Source: Candidatus Kryptoniota bacterium (lineage in GTDB: Bacteria; Bacteroidota; Ignavibacteria; Kryptoniales; JAKASW01). Taken from it: a DNA stretch of 51,240 nucleotides. The notes below the pieces were generated by a model. That model ran no database searches and was not told the origin of the DNA. It worked only from the letters and a program-made list of their open reading frames with translations. The stretch lies in NCBI GenBank assembly GCA_036567965.1, contig DATCTN010000013.1:1-51240 (forward strand). The letters are read 5' to 3'. How positions within the stretch are numbered: the first letter of the stretch is position 1; each line of letters begins with the position of its first letter. The translations under genes and the position numbers were made by a program. Positions 27,110 to 37,119 of this stretch are shown in pieces.

Positions 27110-29347
27110 TTGATTTATCGTTATCCGGTAGAAAAATTACATGCGGGTTCCAATCTCGGCAACTTATTTACATTTGTTCAGCTGGACGCCGAGAGCAACA
27201 TCCACGGAATTTGGTCGTCAGTAGACAACAGATTCTATCTCGGAAGATTGTCGACTCAATTCAGCTCGGACTCCCGGGCGCCCAAACCAGTCGAGACGAT
27301 ATTCGCTGAATGCGAACAGTCGACTCACTTCGAGGGAAGCGGTGTCCGGTTCGCGAAAAAGATCTGGCTCCCTTATTCCAGCTTGTCCAACTCCTCCGTG
27401 AAAGAGCTGCAATCAATATTTATCGAAATTGAGATAAACAATCTTTCCGATTCTCAAAAGACGATAGGGATTTCGGCGGAATTCAATTTTCCACCGGTGG
27501 CTTCATCGCTCTTCACGAAGAAACCGCCACTTGAAGAAACGAAGAGGAAATTCAAGATCGATCACACCGCCGGATCGATTTACGCTAAAGATGCCGGCAG
27601 CCAGAAGACGACGAGGGTTCTGTTTTCAGATGACGGCGAGGTAAGTGTCGTCGATGACAAATCCGTCCGGGCCGAATTCAAATTCCTACTTTCGCGTAAT
27701 GAAACAAGGAAGTTTAATATTGGTGTGGCGCTGGATCCGGCGGGAAAGAGAGAAATCAACGCGAAGAATTTCTTCGGACAAAGCGCTTCTTTGAAGGAGA
27801 GTACCGCATCAGCACTCCACGATATGCTTTCGCGCTCCGAATTTCTCACCCCGAGCGGCACAATAAACAGAGGAATCTATTGGGCAAAGGTGAACACTCT
27901 TCGTGTTCAGCACAAGTTCAGATCTGGATTCGCCTTCACGAATGATCCACCTCAGGATATTGTCGTTGTCCGGGATCTTGCATGGTATGCTATGGGCTGT
28001 GATTTCCTGTCCCCGGAATTCTCCGGAAGACTTATTGAATTCGGTGAGCAGTTCTGTTTTCATCCCGAAGGGAAGCTGACTGAATACATCCATGCCGACG
28101 AAGATAAACCGGTTCTCCATGACTACGACCTGAACATAAACGACGACACGCCTCTTTTCATACTGGCGCTTGAACATCACGCGGAAGTCAGCGGAGATGC
28201 GAATTTCAGGTTGAAGGCTGTCGGCCTGGCCGCACATGCTGCGGATTATATCATAAGTCAGCTTAACGACGGACTTGTATATTGTGATGCGCACGGCGTG
28301 AACGTGTGGGGAATAGCGAGTTGGCGAAACATTATAGATGATTATAACCTGACCGGATTCGTGACTGAGATTAATGCGGAATGTTGTGCGGCTCTTCGTT
28401 CTGCCGCCCGCCTTGCGAAATCGGTTGGCAGCTCCTCTCTGTCAGAAAGGTACCAATCAGAAGCGAAAAAGCTGGAAAGTAATATTCTGAAAAAACTGCG
28501 AAAGGACGGATCGAGCCTGTTCTACCTCAATATCGACCAGGAAGGGAAACTTCACGATGACCTGACGGGCGACCTGGTCTTCCCTGCGATGTTCGAAATT
28601 GGGAATGAGACATCAAACCGGAGCGTCGTTGAAAGACTTTTCCAGGCTGACCTCTGGACCGACTATGGAGCGAGGACGGTTGCGAAATCCGATCCCAGTT
28701 ACAACCCGGAGTCGGGTATGAATCTAATGGGAGGTGTTTGGCCGAATCTGACTGCATGGTTTGCGATGGCCGCGAGACCATTTTATCCCGAAAGAGTCGC
28801 CGAAGCGATGGAACGCATCTACAAAATAAGCGAGCCGGAATCTCCGGTGAAATTCGGTAATGTGATACCGGGTGAATTCCCGGAAAGGCTTCATGGCGAC
28901 AATTTCAAAAGCATGGGCATGGGAATGAGCCCCTGGATGCCTCCTTCTTTTCTCTGGCTGGGGATTGAAGGTCTGCTCGGACTGGAAATCGTTGATGGAG
29001 AAGTGACAATAGATCCGGCTTTGCCGGATGGGTGGAAGTTCCTTTGTGTCTTTGATCTTCCGGTGATCGGTCGCAGGTTGGATGCGATTTATTTTGACGG
29101 GATGATTTTCACAAACCTGGAAGTCCGCTCGAGACTTCCGGTCAGAGTGGGCTCGATCAAGCATTTCGAAGACTCGGCGGGCGTACGAGTATTTCAGTTT
29201 GCAGATAAGCTTGGGAAGAAGATATTCGCATTTTCATCTACGGGATTTGAAGGAAATATCTCCATCCCGGTTAACGCTCATCTGAAGGGTGTAGATCTGG
29301 AACTTCGTCAGAATGAAATGAAGGAGATTAGTGTTAGCGAAGAGTAA
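27110..29347 (+). CDS. Cytoplasmic six-hairpin glycosidase, glycogen-debranching-like
   Basis: A 745-residue protein without signal peptide, starting at TTG behind AAAGGA. It has an N-terminal beta-sandwich and then an (alpha/alpha)6 barrel with DIVVVRDLAWYAMGCDF, LHDYDLNINDDTPLF, MNLMGGVWPNLTAWFAM and SPWMPPSFLWLGIEGLLG. It ends in a beta-domain with VTIDPALPDGW, a wording common in amylo-1,6-glucosidase-like and GH94-like proteins. Acidic residues in RDLAW and NINDDTP are plausible catalytic or binding residues. It would act on oligosaccharides after ABC import. Specificity is unknown. Confidence 0.68.
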   Translation: MIYRYPVEKLHAGSNLGNLFTFVQLDAESNIHGIWSSVDNRFYLGRLSTQFSSDSRAPKPVETIFAECEQSTHFEGSGVRFAKKIWLPYSSLSNSSVKELQSIFIEIEINNLSDSQKTIGISAEFNFPPVASSLFTKKPPLEETKRKFKIDHTAGSIYAKDAGSQKTTRVLFSDDGEVSVVDDKSVRAEFKFLLSRNETRKFNIGVALDPAGKREINAKNFFGQSASLKESTASALHDMLSRSEFLTPSGTINRGIYWAKVNTLRVQHKFRSGFAFTNDPPQDIVVVRDLAWYAMGCDFLSPEFSGRLIEFGEQFCFHPEGKLTEYIHADEDKPVLHDYDLNINDDTPLFILALEHHAEVSGDANFRLKAVGLAAHAADYIISQLNDGLVYCDAHGVNVWGIASWRNIIDDYNLTGFVTEINAECCAALRSAARLAKSVGSSSLSERYQSEAKKLESNILKKLRKDGSSLFYLNIDQEGKLHDDLTGDLVFPAMFEIGNETSNRSVVERLFQADLWTDYGARTVAKSDPSYNPESGMNLMGGVWPNLTAWFAMAARPFYPERVAEAMERIYKISEPESPVKFGNVIPGEFPERLHGDNFKSMGMGMSPWMPPSFLWLGIEGLLGLEIVDGEVTIDPALPDGWKFLCVFDLPVIGRRLDAIYFDGMIFTNLEVRSRLPVRVGSIKHFEDSAGVRVFQFADKLGKKIFAFSSTGFEGNISIPVNAHLKGVDLELRQNEMKEISVSEE

Positions 29348-30665
29348 AAGCCCGATACTTCTCCTCCTTTTAATTTCGGCTTCGGTTTCAGTTTCGCAAC
29401 CACTTGCTGTCAACAAGGCACACCTTCTGGCACTCACTGAAGAATTGAAATTCGACGGCGACTCGATAGCTGTTGTGGATATTTATTCTAACTACCCCGC
29501 TTACGAGCCGGTTGATGCCAAAGGAGAAGGTTTCGCCTGCGTTGATGACGCCGCCCGTGCCGCAGTTTTCTTCATGAGGTATAATGAGGTGTATGGAAAA
29601 TCCGAGGACGAAAAGATAATCCGCGGGCTAATAAATTTTGTCCTCCGCATGCAGACGAGCGACGGTAGATTCTACAATTTTCTCCAGAGAAGCGGCGGAG
29701 AGATTCAAATTAATGAATCGGGTCGGACAAGTTATGCGTGCTTCGGCTGGTGGGCGGCTCGAGCGATCTGGGCTCTCGGTGAAGCGTCGACATACTTCAA
29801 GAATAGAAATCATGAAATGTATGTCGAGGTCGTCTCTGCCGCGGAGAGATCACTTCCGCAACTCGATTCCATTTTGACCAATTACGACAGACTCGACAGC
29901 CTTGGCTACCCGACATGGCTGCTGTACAATGATGGCGGAGATGCCGCTTCTGAGCTCGTGCTCGGGTTGAATCGACTCTACAGTGCAACCGGAGACAAAA
30001 GGTACCTCAAGATGTCGGAAGAATTTTGCGATGGAATGATGAGACTTCAATCCGGGAGTCGCCGAACCCGACCATACTCCATGTTTCTTTCAAACCATGA
30101 TGGCTGGCACGGATGGGCGAATTCACAATCAGCGGCGATACTGGAATATTCAAGATTGGCGAATGACCGCTCGGTGGCCGAGAAAGCGCTTCAGGAGTTG
30201 GAATCCTTCTTCCCGCGTTGGGCTGGATCTCTCTTCTTTAGATCCTGCGATAGGACCGGAAGGAATTTGGACTATTCAGGTCAGATCGCATACGCAATCC
30301 AGCCTGCTGTGTCTGCAGCGGCCGAAGCGTTCGAGATTACGCACGACCGCAGGTTCAAAACGCTTGCTTCCATTCTCGCTTCATGGTTTCTCGGCAACAA
30401 TACTGCGAAGACAGGATTCTATAATTCTGGAAGCGGAATTTGCTTTGACGGTACCGAGGATTCGCTTCACGTCAACAGGAATTCCGGGGCCGAGTCCACC
30501 ATCGAAGCGTTGCTGACCATGGTAGATCTGAAAAGGCTCGGAGCCGATTTCAAAAGTATAAAACTGATAAGTCGTCCGTCGTTTGACGCCGAACGCTACA
30601 TTTATGAAATCGACGGACGCAAAGTGATTTTTAAAATGAACGCAACGGGTTTTTCAATTCAATAA
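29331..30665 (+). CDS. Exported (alpha/alpha)-barrel glycosidase-like protein
   Basis: A 444-residue protein starting at GTG 29331 behind AAGGAG, overlapping the end of the previous gene by 17 bases. The signal peptide is LLLLLISASVSVSQ. The body is a helical-hairpin barrel: FACVDDAARAAVFFMRY, QTSDGRFYNFL, WWAARAIWALGEA, LYNDGGDAASELVLGL and DGWHGWANSQSAAILEY. The D-D pair in CVDDAAR and the repeated G/W-rich turns resemble unsaturated-glucuronyl hydrolase or mannanase-like barrels, but I cannot name the family. Proximity to GH130 and GH2 enzymes suggests it works on mannosides. Confidence 0.6.
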   Translation: MLAKSKSPILLLLLISASVSVSQPLAVNKAHLLALTEELKFDGDSIAVVDIYSNYPAYEPVDAKGEGFACVDDAARAAVFFMRYNEVYGKSEDEKIIRGLINFVLRMQTSDGRFYNFLQRSGGEIQINESGRTSYACFGWWAARAIWALGEASTYFKNRNHEMYVEVVSAAERSLPQLDSILTNYDRLDSLGYPTWLLYNDGGDAASELVLGLNRLYSATGDKRYLKMSEEFCDGMMRLQSGSRRTRPYSMFLSNHDGWHGWANSQSAAILEYSRLANDRSVAEKALQELESFFPRWAGSLFFRSCDRTGRNLDYSGQIAYAIQPAVSAAAEAFEITHDRRFKTLASILASWFLGNNTAKTGFYNSGSGICFDGTEDSLHVNRNSGAESTIEALLTMVDLKRLGADFKSIKLISRPSFDAERYIYEIDGRKVIFKMNATGFSIQ

Positions 30666-30713
30666 CTATCCGAACTATTACAAATCTCCATCACGAAATA
30701 ATCCAGACAAGAC

Positions 30714-31781
30714 ATGAATGACCGAGTTCTACCCGAAGTGCTTAACGTGGAACGTTTGCACGACTCAAAACCGATCTTGTCCGCCGTAAGAGAGCATCCG
30801 TGGGAAAGTGAAGTTGTATTCAATCCGGCGTGCTTTCTTCTGAACGAAAAGTCGGACATCTCCCGTCTCCTCGAAAACTTGTCCCTGCCAAAACATCTGC
30901 TCGAGAATTTGAAAAACAGCAAGGCAATCTGCGTGTTGATCTACAGGGCGCAGGGAATCACGACGGAGGCCGAGGACTTTCGCCGTTCCAGGTTGGGGCT
31001 GGCGCTTCTGACCCCGGAACTCGAACTACTGTACAGACATCTGGCGCCGATTGTCACACCGGAAAACGATTATGAGGATCTCGGCGTCGAGGACCCAAGA
31101 ATAATCAGAATCAAGAATAGATTCTTCATGCTCTATACCGGATATTCATCGAAAGCGACAGGAGAGCATGGATCCACTCACGCAAACAAGATTAATATTT
31201 GCCTGGCAGTTTCAGATGATCTCGTGAGCTGGAAGAAATTCGGAGTTCTGAAAGGGAAGTTGAACGAGATCGACAATAAGAATGCAGTCTTCTTTTCCAA
31301 GAAAGTCGGCAGCAAATACCAAATGCTGCACAGACCGATGGAAGGAAAGGACCCAATGTCGATTCATATTGCGCATTCGGCCCGGATCTTCGGTGAATGG
31401 ACGGATGATGGGGTCGCTCTCCGAGCAGATGAAGCAGCACGATTCTCGAAATCCTGGATCGGCGCCGGAGCACCGCCTCTGCAAATATCAAATAATAAGT
31501 TTCTTATGCTGTATCACACCGGGCATTACAAGATCAATGGCGCTCGGGAATATGACCTTGGTCTATGTGTATTCAGTCTCGACGGCGGGTTCCAGGTGTT
31601 GGAAAAGGTCGAGCCCTTAATGATTCCTGAAACTTCTGCTGAGACGGAGGGGAATGTGTCGCTCGGGGTCAACAACGTCCTCTTCGTTTGCGGTTCATAT
31701 TTCTACGGCGGCTATTTGTATTTCCCATACGCCGGCGCAGACAGCGTCATCTTGGGCGCAAGAATCAAAATGGACATTTGA
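30714..31781 (+). CDS. GH130 beta-mannoside phosphorylase or beta-1,2-mannosidase
   Basis: A 355-residue five-bladed beta-propeller enzyme of GH130, without signal peptide. The family mark is LGVEDPRI (about residues 123-130), where the Asp is the proposed proton donor. FFMLYTGYS, SDDLVSWKK, YQMLHRP and FLMLYHTGHY are further blade motifs. GH130 members split beta-mannosidic bonds with phosphate (phosphorylases, giving mannose 1-phosphate) or with water. I cannot decide between these without aligning the phosphate-binding residues. The next gene is a GH2 beta-mannosidase, which supports a mannoside substrate. Confidence 0.88.
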   Translation: MNDRVLPEVLNVERLHDSKPILSAVREHPWESEVVFNPACFLLNEKSDISRLLENLSLPKHLLENLKNSKAICVLIYRAQGITTEAEDFRRSRLGLALLTPELELLYRHLAPIVTPENDYEDLGVEDPRIIRIKNRFFMLYTGYSSKATGEHGSTHANKINICLAVSDDLVSWKKFGVLKGKLNEIDNKNAVFFSKKVGSKYQMLHRPMEGKDPMSIHIAHSARIFGEWTDDGVALRADEAARFSKSWIGAGAPPLQISNNKFLMLYHTGHYKINGAREYDLGLCVFSLDGGFQVLEKVEPLMIPETSAETEGNVSLGVNNVLFVCGSYFYGGYLYFPYAGADSVILGARIKMDI

Positions 31782-31816
31782 GAAGACGATTCAAAAATGA
31801 TAATGTCGAAGTCTAA

Positions 31817-34270
31817 TTGAATAAGAGAATCAGCCTCAACGGAGAATGGAGACTGAGGTCGTTCGGGAAAGCTCCGGCGGGTGTTGACGTATCCCAAGCA
31901 GAGATTAAGGCGACTGTTCCGGGAACGGTACACACCGATCTTTTGAAGGAAGGGATTATTCCGGATCCGTTCTACCGAGACAACGAATCGAAGGTCCAGT
32001 GGATTGAAAAGGTCGATTGGGAGTATTCAAGAGAATTCCATCTTAATGAAGGTGAAGTTTCATCTCCTTTGATCTACCTGACGTTTGAGGGTATCGACAC
32101 GGTTGCAGACGTTTACTTTAATAACAGGTGTATTTTACGTACAGCAAATATGTTCGTGACTCATCGAGTAAGGATAGAAAAGATCGCGCGTGCGGGAGAA
32201 AATTCCCTTAGGGTGATCATTCACTCTCCAACAAAATACGCGGAGGCGCAGGAGCGTAAGCACGGGAAAATCTTTGCGGAGTTAGACACTTACAGAGTGC
32301 ATATCAGAAAGGCCCAATACTCGTTCGGCTGGGATTGGGGCCCGCGATTGGCAACAAGCGGAATATGGAAAAGTGTCTATCTCGATTTTGTGAAGGATGC
32401 TTTGATAGAACAGCCGCGTCTTTCGACGCTCGACGTCAGAGGAAAAAAAGTTGACGCTTTATTAGCGGCCAATCTTACGTTTCCTCCCGGATATAGCGCA
32501 TCCGGCAAGAGGTTACACTTAACATTCTCGGGTAATCAGTATCCGATCACTCTCTCTATGCCGAAGGGAGAAGTGCTAAAAAAGAAGCTAAGACTCACCG
32601 ACGTCGATTTGTGGTGGACGCACGATCTGGGAAGTCCCAAACTGTACGAAGTGAAAATGGAAATCGTCGGAGTAGACGGAGAAGTTTTGTCGACCTGCTC
32701 CTTCACAACGGGTTTCAAGGTCGTCAAACTAATTCGCGATAGAGACAAAAATGGCGAGAGTTTCATATTCGAATTGAATCAAAGGAAGATCTTTGCCAGA
32801 GGAGCGGACTGGATTCCATCTGACAGTTTCTTGCCGAGGCTCAAGGCTGACGACTACCGAACTCTTGTGGCTGCTGCAAGAGAAGCCGGAATGAATATGC
32901 TCCGCGTTTGGGGAGGAGGAGTGTACGAAGACGAGGAATTCTACAAGGCTTGCGATGAGTATGGAATTCTAGTCTGGCAGGATTTCATGTTCGCGTGTGC
33001 TTCTTATCCAGACTACCGCAAATTTGTAAATGAAGTCGAAATCGAAGCGATTCAGAATGTGCAGAGAATTTCACGGCATCCGTGCGTCGCGATCTTCTGC
33101 GGCAACAACGAATCAGAATGGACATGGAAAACCAAAACCGGACAACCGGTCGATGAAATGCCGGGGACACTTCTATTCAAACGAAAGCTCCGGGAGATCG
33201 TCGGTAGAATCTCGCCGGAAATTCCTTACTGGCGGTCATCTCCGTTTGGTGGAATTGATCCGGACAGCCAGGACGAAGGGAATCACCATCAATGGGAAGT
33301 CTGGAGCGGTTTCAAGCCGCCCTCGGCCTACAAAAATAATCGGGCAAGATTTGTGACGGAGTTCGGATTTCAGTCGCCGCCCACTCTCGCCACTATAAAG
33401 GAGTTCACAGAAGTCCAGGATCAGGACATGCAGAGCAGGGTGATGAGACTGCACAACAAACAGGTGGAGGGGACGGAGCGACTTTTTCGATTCGCTGCAG
33501 GTGAGGTCCGGATCGCAGGCAATTTTGAGGATGTAGTCCTGCAGATGCAGCTTGTGCAGGCTAAGGCCATCAAGACCGGAGTGGAGCACTGGCGGAAAAG
33601 GAAATGGAAAACTTCCGGTACCCTCTTTTGGCAGCTCAATGACTGCTGGCCTGTTTCCAGCTGGTCCGCCATAGATCATCGAAAACGTCCCAAGGCACTT
33701 TATTATTGGGCAAAGAAATTTTACAAGCCCATGAAGCTTGTGATGGAACAACGGAATGATCTCGTAGAGATATACTTCGTGAACGACATCCTGACTCCAC
33801 TCGAATGCGAAGTGCGCATATTTGCAATGGATATTTCTGGAAATGTTTTCAAGAAACAGTCCAAGAATGTCCGCGCAAGAGGCAATTCAGCATCACTGGT
33901 TGACACAATCGATGCGTCGGGTTTTCGAAAGGATGAGACCGTTATCCACGCAGATGTTGTCGGGTTGAGGGATGGAGCCATGATCGACGAAGACGACGCT
34001 ATTCTTGTTCCCTGGTTGGATTTCAAATTCCAGCTTCCGAGGCTGGAGATTAATGCGTCCGACGGAAATGAGGGACATCTCATCAGTTTAAGATCGGACA
34101 AATTTTTGCAGGGGGTCTATCTTCCTCTCGACGAATTCGTTGGGGATCTTTCTGACAATTTCTTTAGCCTCCAGCCGAACAAAGAAAAGACAATCTTGTA
34201 TAAAGGGAATAGTTCTTTGTCCAGCCTGCGGCCGAGGTTCCCGCTCATATCAAGTATCGATTCGGTTTAG
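31817..34270 (+). CDS. GH2 beta-mannosidase
   Basis: An 817-residue cytoplasmic glycoside hydrolase family 2 enzyme that releases mannose from the non-reducing end of beta-mannosides. The start is TTG at 31817. The sugar-binding domain has LNGEWRLRS, ATVPGTVHTDLL and FGWDWGPRL, the last typical of beta-mannosidases. The catalytic barrel has RVWGGGVYEDEEFYKACDE, acid/base E432 in CGNNESEW and nucleophile E515 in VTEFGFQS. WQLNDCWPVSSW is another family mark. It is the last gene of the plus-strand locus. Confidence 0.93.
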   Translation: MNKRISLNGEWRLRSFGKAPAGVDVSQAEIKATVPGTVHTDLLKEGIIPDPFYRDNESKVQWIEKVDWEYSREFHLNEGEVSSPLIYLTFEGIDTVADVYFNNRCILRTANMFVTHRVRIEKIARAGENSLRVIIHSPTKYAEAQERKHGKIFAELDTYRVHIRKAQYSFGWDWGPRLATSGIWKSVYLDFVKDALIEQPRLSTLDVRGKKVDALLAANLTFPPGYSASGKRLHLTFSGNQYPITLSMPKGEVLKKKLRLTDVDLWWTHDLGSPKLYEVKMEIVGVDGEVLSTCSFTTGFKVVKLIRDRDKNGESFIFELNQRKIFARGADWIPSDSFLPRLKADDYRTLVAAAREAGMNMLRVWGGGVYEDEEFYKACDEYGILVWQDFMFACASYPDYRKFVNEVEIEAIQNVQRISRHPCVAIFCGNNESEWTWKTKTGQPVDEMPGTLLFKRKLREIVGRISPEIPYWRSSPFGGIDPDSQDEGNHHQWEVWSGFKPPSAYKNNRARFVTEFGFQSPPTLATIKEFTEVQDQDMQSRVMRLHNKQVEGTERLFRFAAGEVRIAGNFEDVVLQMQLVQAKAIKTGVEHWRKRKWKTSGTLFWQLNDCWPVSSWSAIDHRKRPKALYYWAKKFYKPMKLVMEQRNDLVEIYFVNDILTPLECEVRIFAMDISGNVFKKQSKNVRARGNSASLVDTIDASGFRKDETVIHADVVGLRDGAMIDEDDAILVPWLDFKFQLPRLEINASDGNEGHLISLRSDKFLQGVYLPLDEFVGDLSDNFFSLQPNKEKTILYKGNSSLSSLRPRFPLISSIDSV

Positions 34271-34351
34271 CGCGAGCGTACCTCTGAGATTGCGTTTGCA
34301 AGCCTTCCGCAAGTGTCATCGGTTTGAGTATGGCGTTCTTCTCAGGAATGG

Positions 34352-34777
34352 TCAGTCTTTGATTCTCTTCAAAGCACTTAATGCTTTACTTACCCACGCG
34401 CGACTCGTCCCAAGATATACTGCAAGCACAGACTGGTTCTTTACAACTCCACTGTCGATAAGAGATTTGTACTCCAGAGCTCTTTTCACCGGATCAGTTC
34501 TCACTATGGGTGATCTTTGACGATCATGATAAATGATTTTGTCGCAAAGGGCGCTTGACAGAATATCGATGTCGACATTTCTAGGTCGAAGTACCGGGCC
34601 AATTCGGTCGAATTGAGATAGAATATATTCTCGCCTCTCTCGGTTTTCTTGCAGATCATCGGGAATTTGAGGATTAAAAAGTTGGTGGAATTGGGCAGAC
34701 CGGTGAGCAAAGGGCAGAGATCTTCCAACTGCCGCGCGAGCGGCGGCTGAAGATCTAGTAAACAGAAAAACTGGCAC
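34352..34777 (-). pseudogene. HTH-protein remnant (ParB/KorB-like helix-turn-helix)
   Basis: A 141-codon frame. Only its last ~45 residues look conserved: VKRALEYKSLIDSGVV, then NQSVLAVYLGTSRAWVSKAL, the helix-turn-helix style of KorB/ParB-like proteins often found beside recombinase genes. The first part, rich in Ala/Arg/Ser, does not look like a real N-terminus. A second frame with TGLPNSTNFLILKFPMICKK is open over 34504-34728, so a frameshift inside an older gene is likely. It is probably debris of a mobile element. A 17-base repeat lies nearby at 34916-34932. Confidence 0.45.
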
Positions 34778-34915
34778 TCAATTTCTCTGGCAGTCTACCG
34801 AACATCGTCCCCAGGATTCCAGCCATTTCTGTCCGAGTAATCATGAAGAGTGAAGTAACTTGTCAGGGTGGCACGCAACGATGCCTGACCGTCCCACTAT
34901 CTTCACAATAGTGCG

Positions 34916-34932
34916 TCAATCGGGGGCAGGTC
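34916..34932. repeat. Dispersed 17-base repeat, copy A
   Basis: TCAATCGGGGGCAGGTC is identical to 44711-44727, and similarity extends a few bases to the left. Read on the minus strand it is GACCTGCCCCCGATTGA, which has the look of a transposon end. A small stem (CACTAT/ATAGTG, 34895-34913) lies next to it, just past the end of the aminopeptidase gene. Confidence 0.5.
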
Positions 34933-34939
34933 GGTGAAT

Positions 34940-36934
34940 CTATTTTATCACCAGGATTTTAGTTGTCTTATTTCCATGATCGGTGTCCATCCTGCATAAA
35001 TAAAGTCCGCTGGCAAGCCCCCGGCCGTCGAACCCGATGATGTAAGTACCAGCTTGTTGGTACCCTTCGTTCAATGATTTCACCTTTCTTCCCAACAGAT
35101 CAAAAATATCAAACGATATATGACTATCTGCGCCAATGCTGTATTGAATTTGCGCGTTCCCGTTAAAGGGGTTGGGAAAGAATACAATTGACATTGGCCC
35201 TGAAAGCGGCGGAAGAGTCGAATCGGTCCGTACCCCTATCTGCTTGATTATCTTGTCGCCAGGATCCACGAGGATGGAATCTATCGATGCCGCGAAGGGG
35301 AACCTAACACTCTGAAGTCTCAGCGAATCGACAAAACTGAAGACCGTCTCCTCCCCATTGGAATAAACCCCCAGGTCGACGGGCATTTTATAAATCGGAG
35401 CATCATTTTGCTCCTGCTTCAAATAAAAAGTAAACGAGTTTCCGGAAGCCCTGTAGGTCCAGCTGTAGACGGGATATCCTTGCTGGTAAATCCATTCATC
35501 GAAGAACCAACTCATATCAAAGTGCGTTACCCGGCTTGCCACATTGACGAAGTCGGAGGTGACTGCCGTCCCGAATCGAAAATCGGATAGGTAGGTACTT
35601 AATATGTTAAAGTATGTCGAGTCGCCGACTAAATTCTTCAGCATGTGAAGTACCCATGCTGCCTTGTAGTATTCCGCCAGACCAAATATCAGTCCCGGTG
35701 GAGGCGCATATATCGCATACTTCACGGTGTCGTATTCCAGAAAATACTGGCTCGCGTAATAATCCATTTCATCCTTAAATGATTGCGGATCGAGATGCTT
35801 CAATTGCAAGGCTTCCGAATAAACAGCGAAACCTTCGTTCAGCCAGATGTCTTTCCACGTTCCCAGGGTTACGTTATCACCCCACCAGTGATGCGCAAGT
35901 TCGTGAACGACGTATCGTCTGAAGAACTCGTGATTCCGATTTAATGTGGTGATCGTGGTGTGTTCCATTCCGCCATACTTGAACGGTTCGATGCAGGCCA
36001 TTCCGTATTTCTCGTATGGGTATTCCCCGTAGATCGACGAATAGAACCTGATCATTGACGCGACCGTGTCGATGTTGCATTCAGTATTGGAGACGGCTGC
36101 TGAGGAGTCTTCCGGGTAAACATAATACTGAACGGGGATTGTGTCGCCGGGTGCTCTCACGTAGCTAGTCTGCACGATCGAAAACACCGATGCGGTTACA
36201 CACATCAGATAAGTGGCGACAGGAAAATTCTCCTTCCAGTGGAATGTCCGGCTCCCATCACCGTTATCGGTATTCGAAAGCATCTCACCGTTCGACACTG
36301 CCGTGTATCCGGAGGGTACCCTGACGGTTACTTCTTCCAGTGCTTTGTCGGAAGGGTCGTCGTAACAAGGCATCCAATATCGTGCATCGCTCGGCTCGCT
36401 CATAGTGTAGGCAACGGTCTGCGGGACGACATAATTATTTGCAAGCTGTTCCCCGCCGTAGTAGAGATAGAATCCTGTCTGTGGATTGCTGCTTGAAGCC
36501 CCAGGACTATCGACATGATAGTATAGCACTACCGCTGCAGTGTCTGTGGTTAAGTATGGTCTCTCAAGTCGGACGGTCAGCATCCCCCCCGTTGCTCTGA
36601 ATTGAAGCAGTTCCCCTTCGGAGAATGCTGAGTCGACGGTCAGATAAGGCGAGCCGATGTCGAGAGATATGGAATCAAGGGGGCTCACAAGGTTGGGGAG
36701 AAAGGAAACCTGCATGACCCCGTAATACCTGAGTGATTCGTCTGATAGAACATTATACCAGTCCATGAAAAGGGTGTACTTGATCACGTCGTATGAATGG
36801 CCCAGTGTGAAAGTCGAGCTGGAGATCGCATCCGATCCCAAGTGGGGCTCTTCCTTTCGTCCGAAGCCAATGCCCTGAGCAAAGGAAGGCAATGTCCACA
36901 AGATAAGGAGAATCGTAATAGCTCTGATTCTCAT
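34940..36934 (-). CDS. M1-family zinc aminopeptidase with T9SS tail
   Basis: A 664-residue secreted metallopeptidase. The ATG at 36934 is chosen over an upstream start because GGAGGAG precedes it and a signal peptide (ITILLILWTLPSFAQ) begins there. The zinc site HELAHH starts at H344 (H344, H348), with catalytic E345 and third ligand E367 in LNEGFAVYSE. GGMEHTTITTL is the M1 substrate-binding motif (usually GAMEN). The C-terminal tail (FFPNPFNGNAQIQYS ... ILVIK) predicts T9SS export to the surface, where it would trim N-terminal residues from peptides. It is not obviously linked to its neighbours. Confidence 0.92.
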   Translation of the reverse strand: MRIRAITILLILWTLPSFAQGIGFGRKEEPHLGSDAISSSTFTLGHSYDVIKYTLFMDWYNVLSDESLRYYGVMQVSFLPNLVSPLDSISLDIGSPYLTVDSAFSEGELLQFRATGGMLTVRLERPYLTTDTAAVVLYYHVDSPGASSSNPQTGFYLYYGGEQLANNYVVPQTVAYTMSEPSDARYWMPCYDDPSDKALEEVTVRVPSGYTAVSNGEMLSNTDNGDGSRTFHWKENFPVATYLMCVTASVFSIVQTSYVRAPGDTIPVQYYVYPEDSSAAVSNTECNIDTVASMIRFYSSIYGEYPYEKYGMACIEPFKYGGMEHTTITTLNRNHEFFRRYVVHELAHHWWGDNVTLGTWKDIWLNEGFAVYSEALQLKHLDPQSFKDEMDYYASQYFLEYDTVKYAIYAPPPGLIFGLAEYYKAAWVLHMLKNLVGDSTYFNILSTYLSDFRFGTAVTSDFVNVASRVTHFDMSWFFDEWIYQQGYPVYSWTYRASGNSFTFYLKQEQNDAPIYKMPVDLGVYSNGEETVFSFVDSLRLQSVRFPFAASIDSILVDPGDKIIKQIGVRTDSTLPPLSGPMSIVFFPNPFNGNAQIQYSIGADSHISFDIFDLLGRKVKSLNEGYQQAGTYIIGFDGRGLASGLYLCRMDTDHGNKTTKILVIK

Positions 36935-37119
36935 TACAGTCTCCTCCAGCTCCTTTTTTTCAGCATTAAACATGAAAGCTGCTTTAGACTCTCTATCCCT
37001 CCACTCATTATGCATCGCCGGCTCGAAGCAGTTTTGCGAGAGAATACAATCGGGGATCTTCCTCACTCACAAAGCAAAGGTAATAACAGAGATGTCCAAA
37101 TGACATTGCCGGCATTTAT

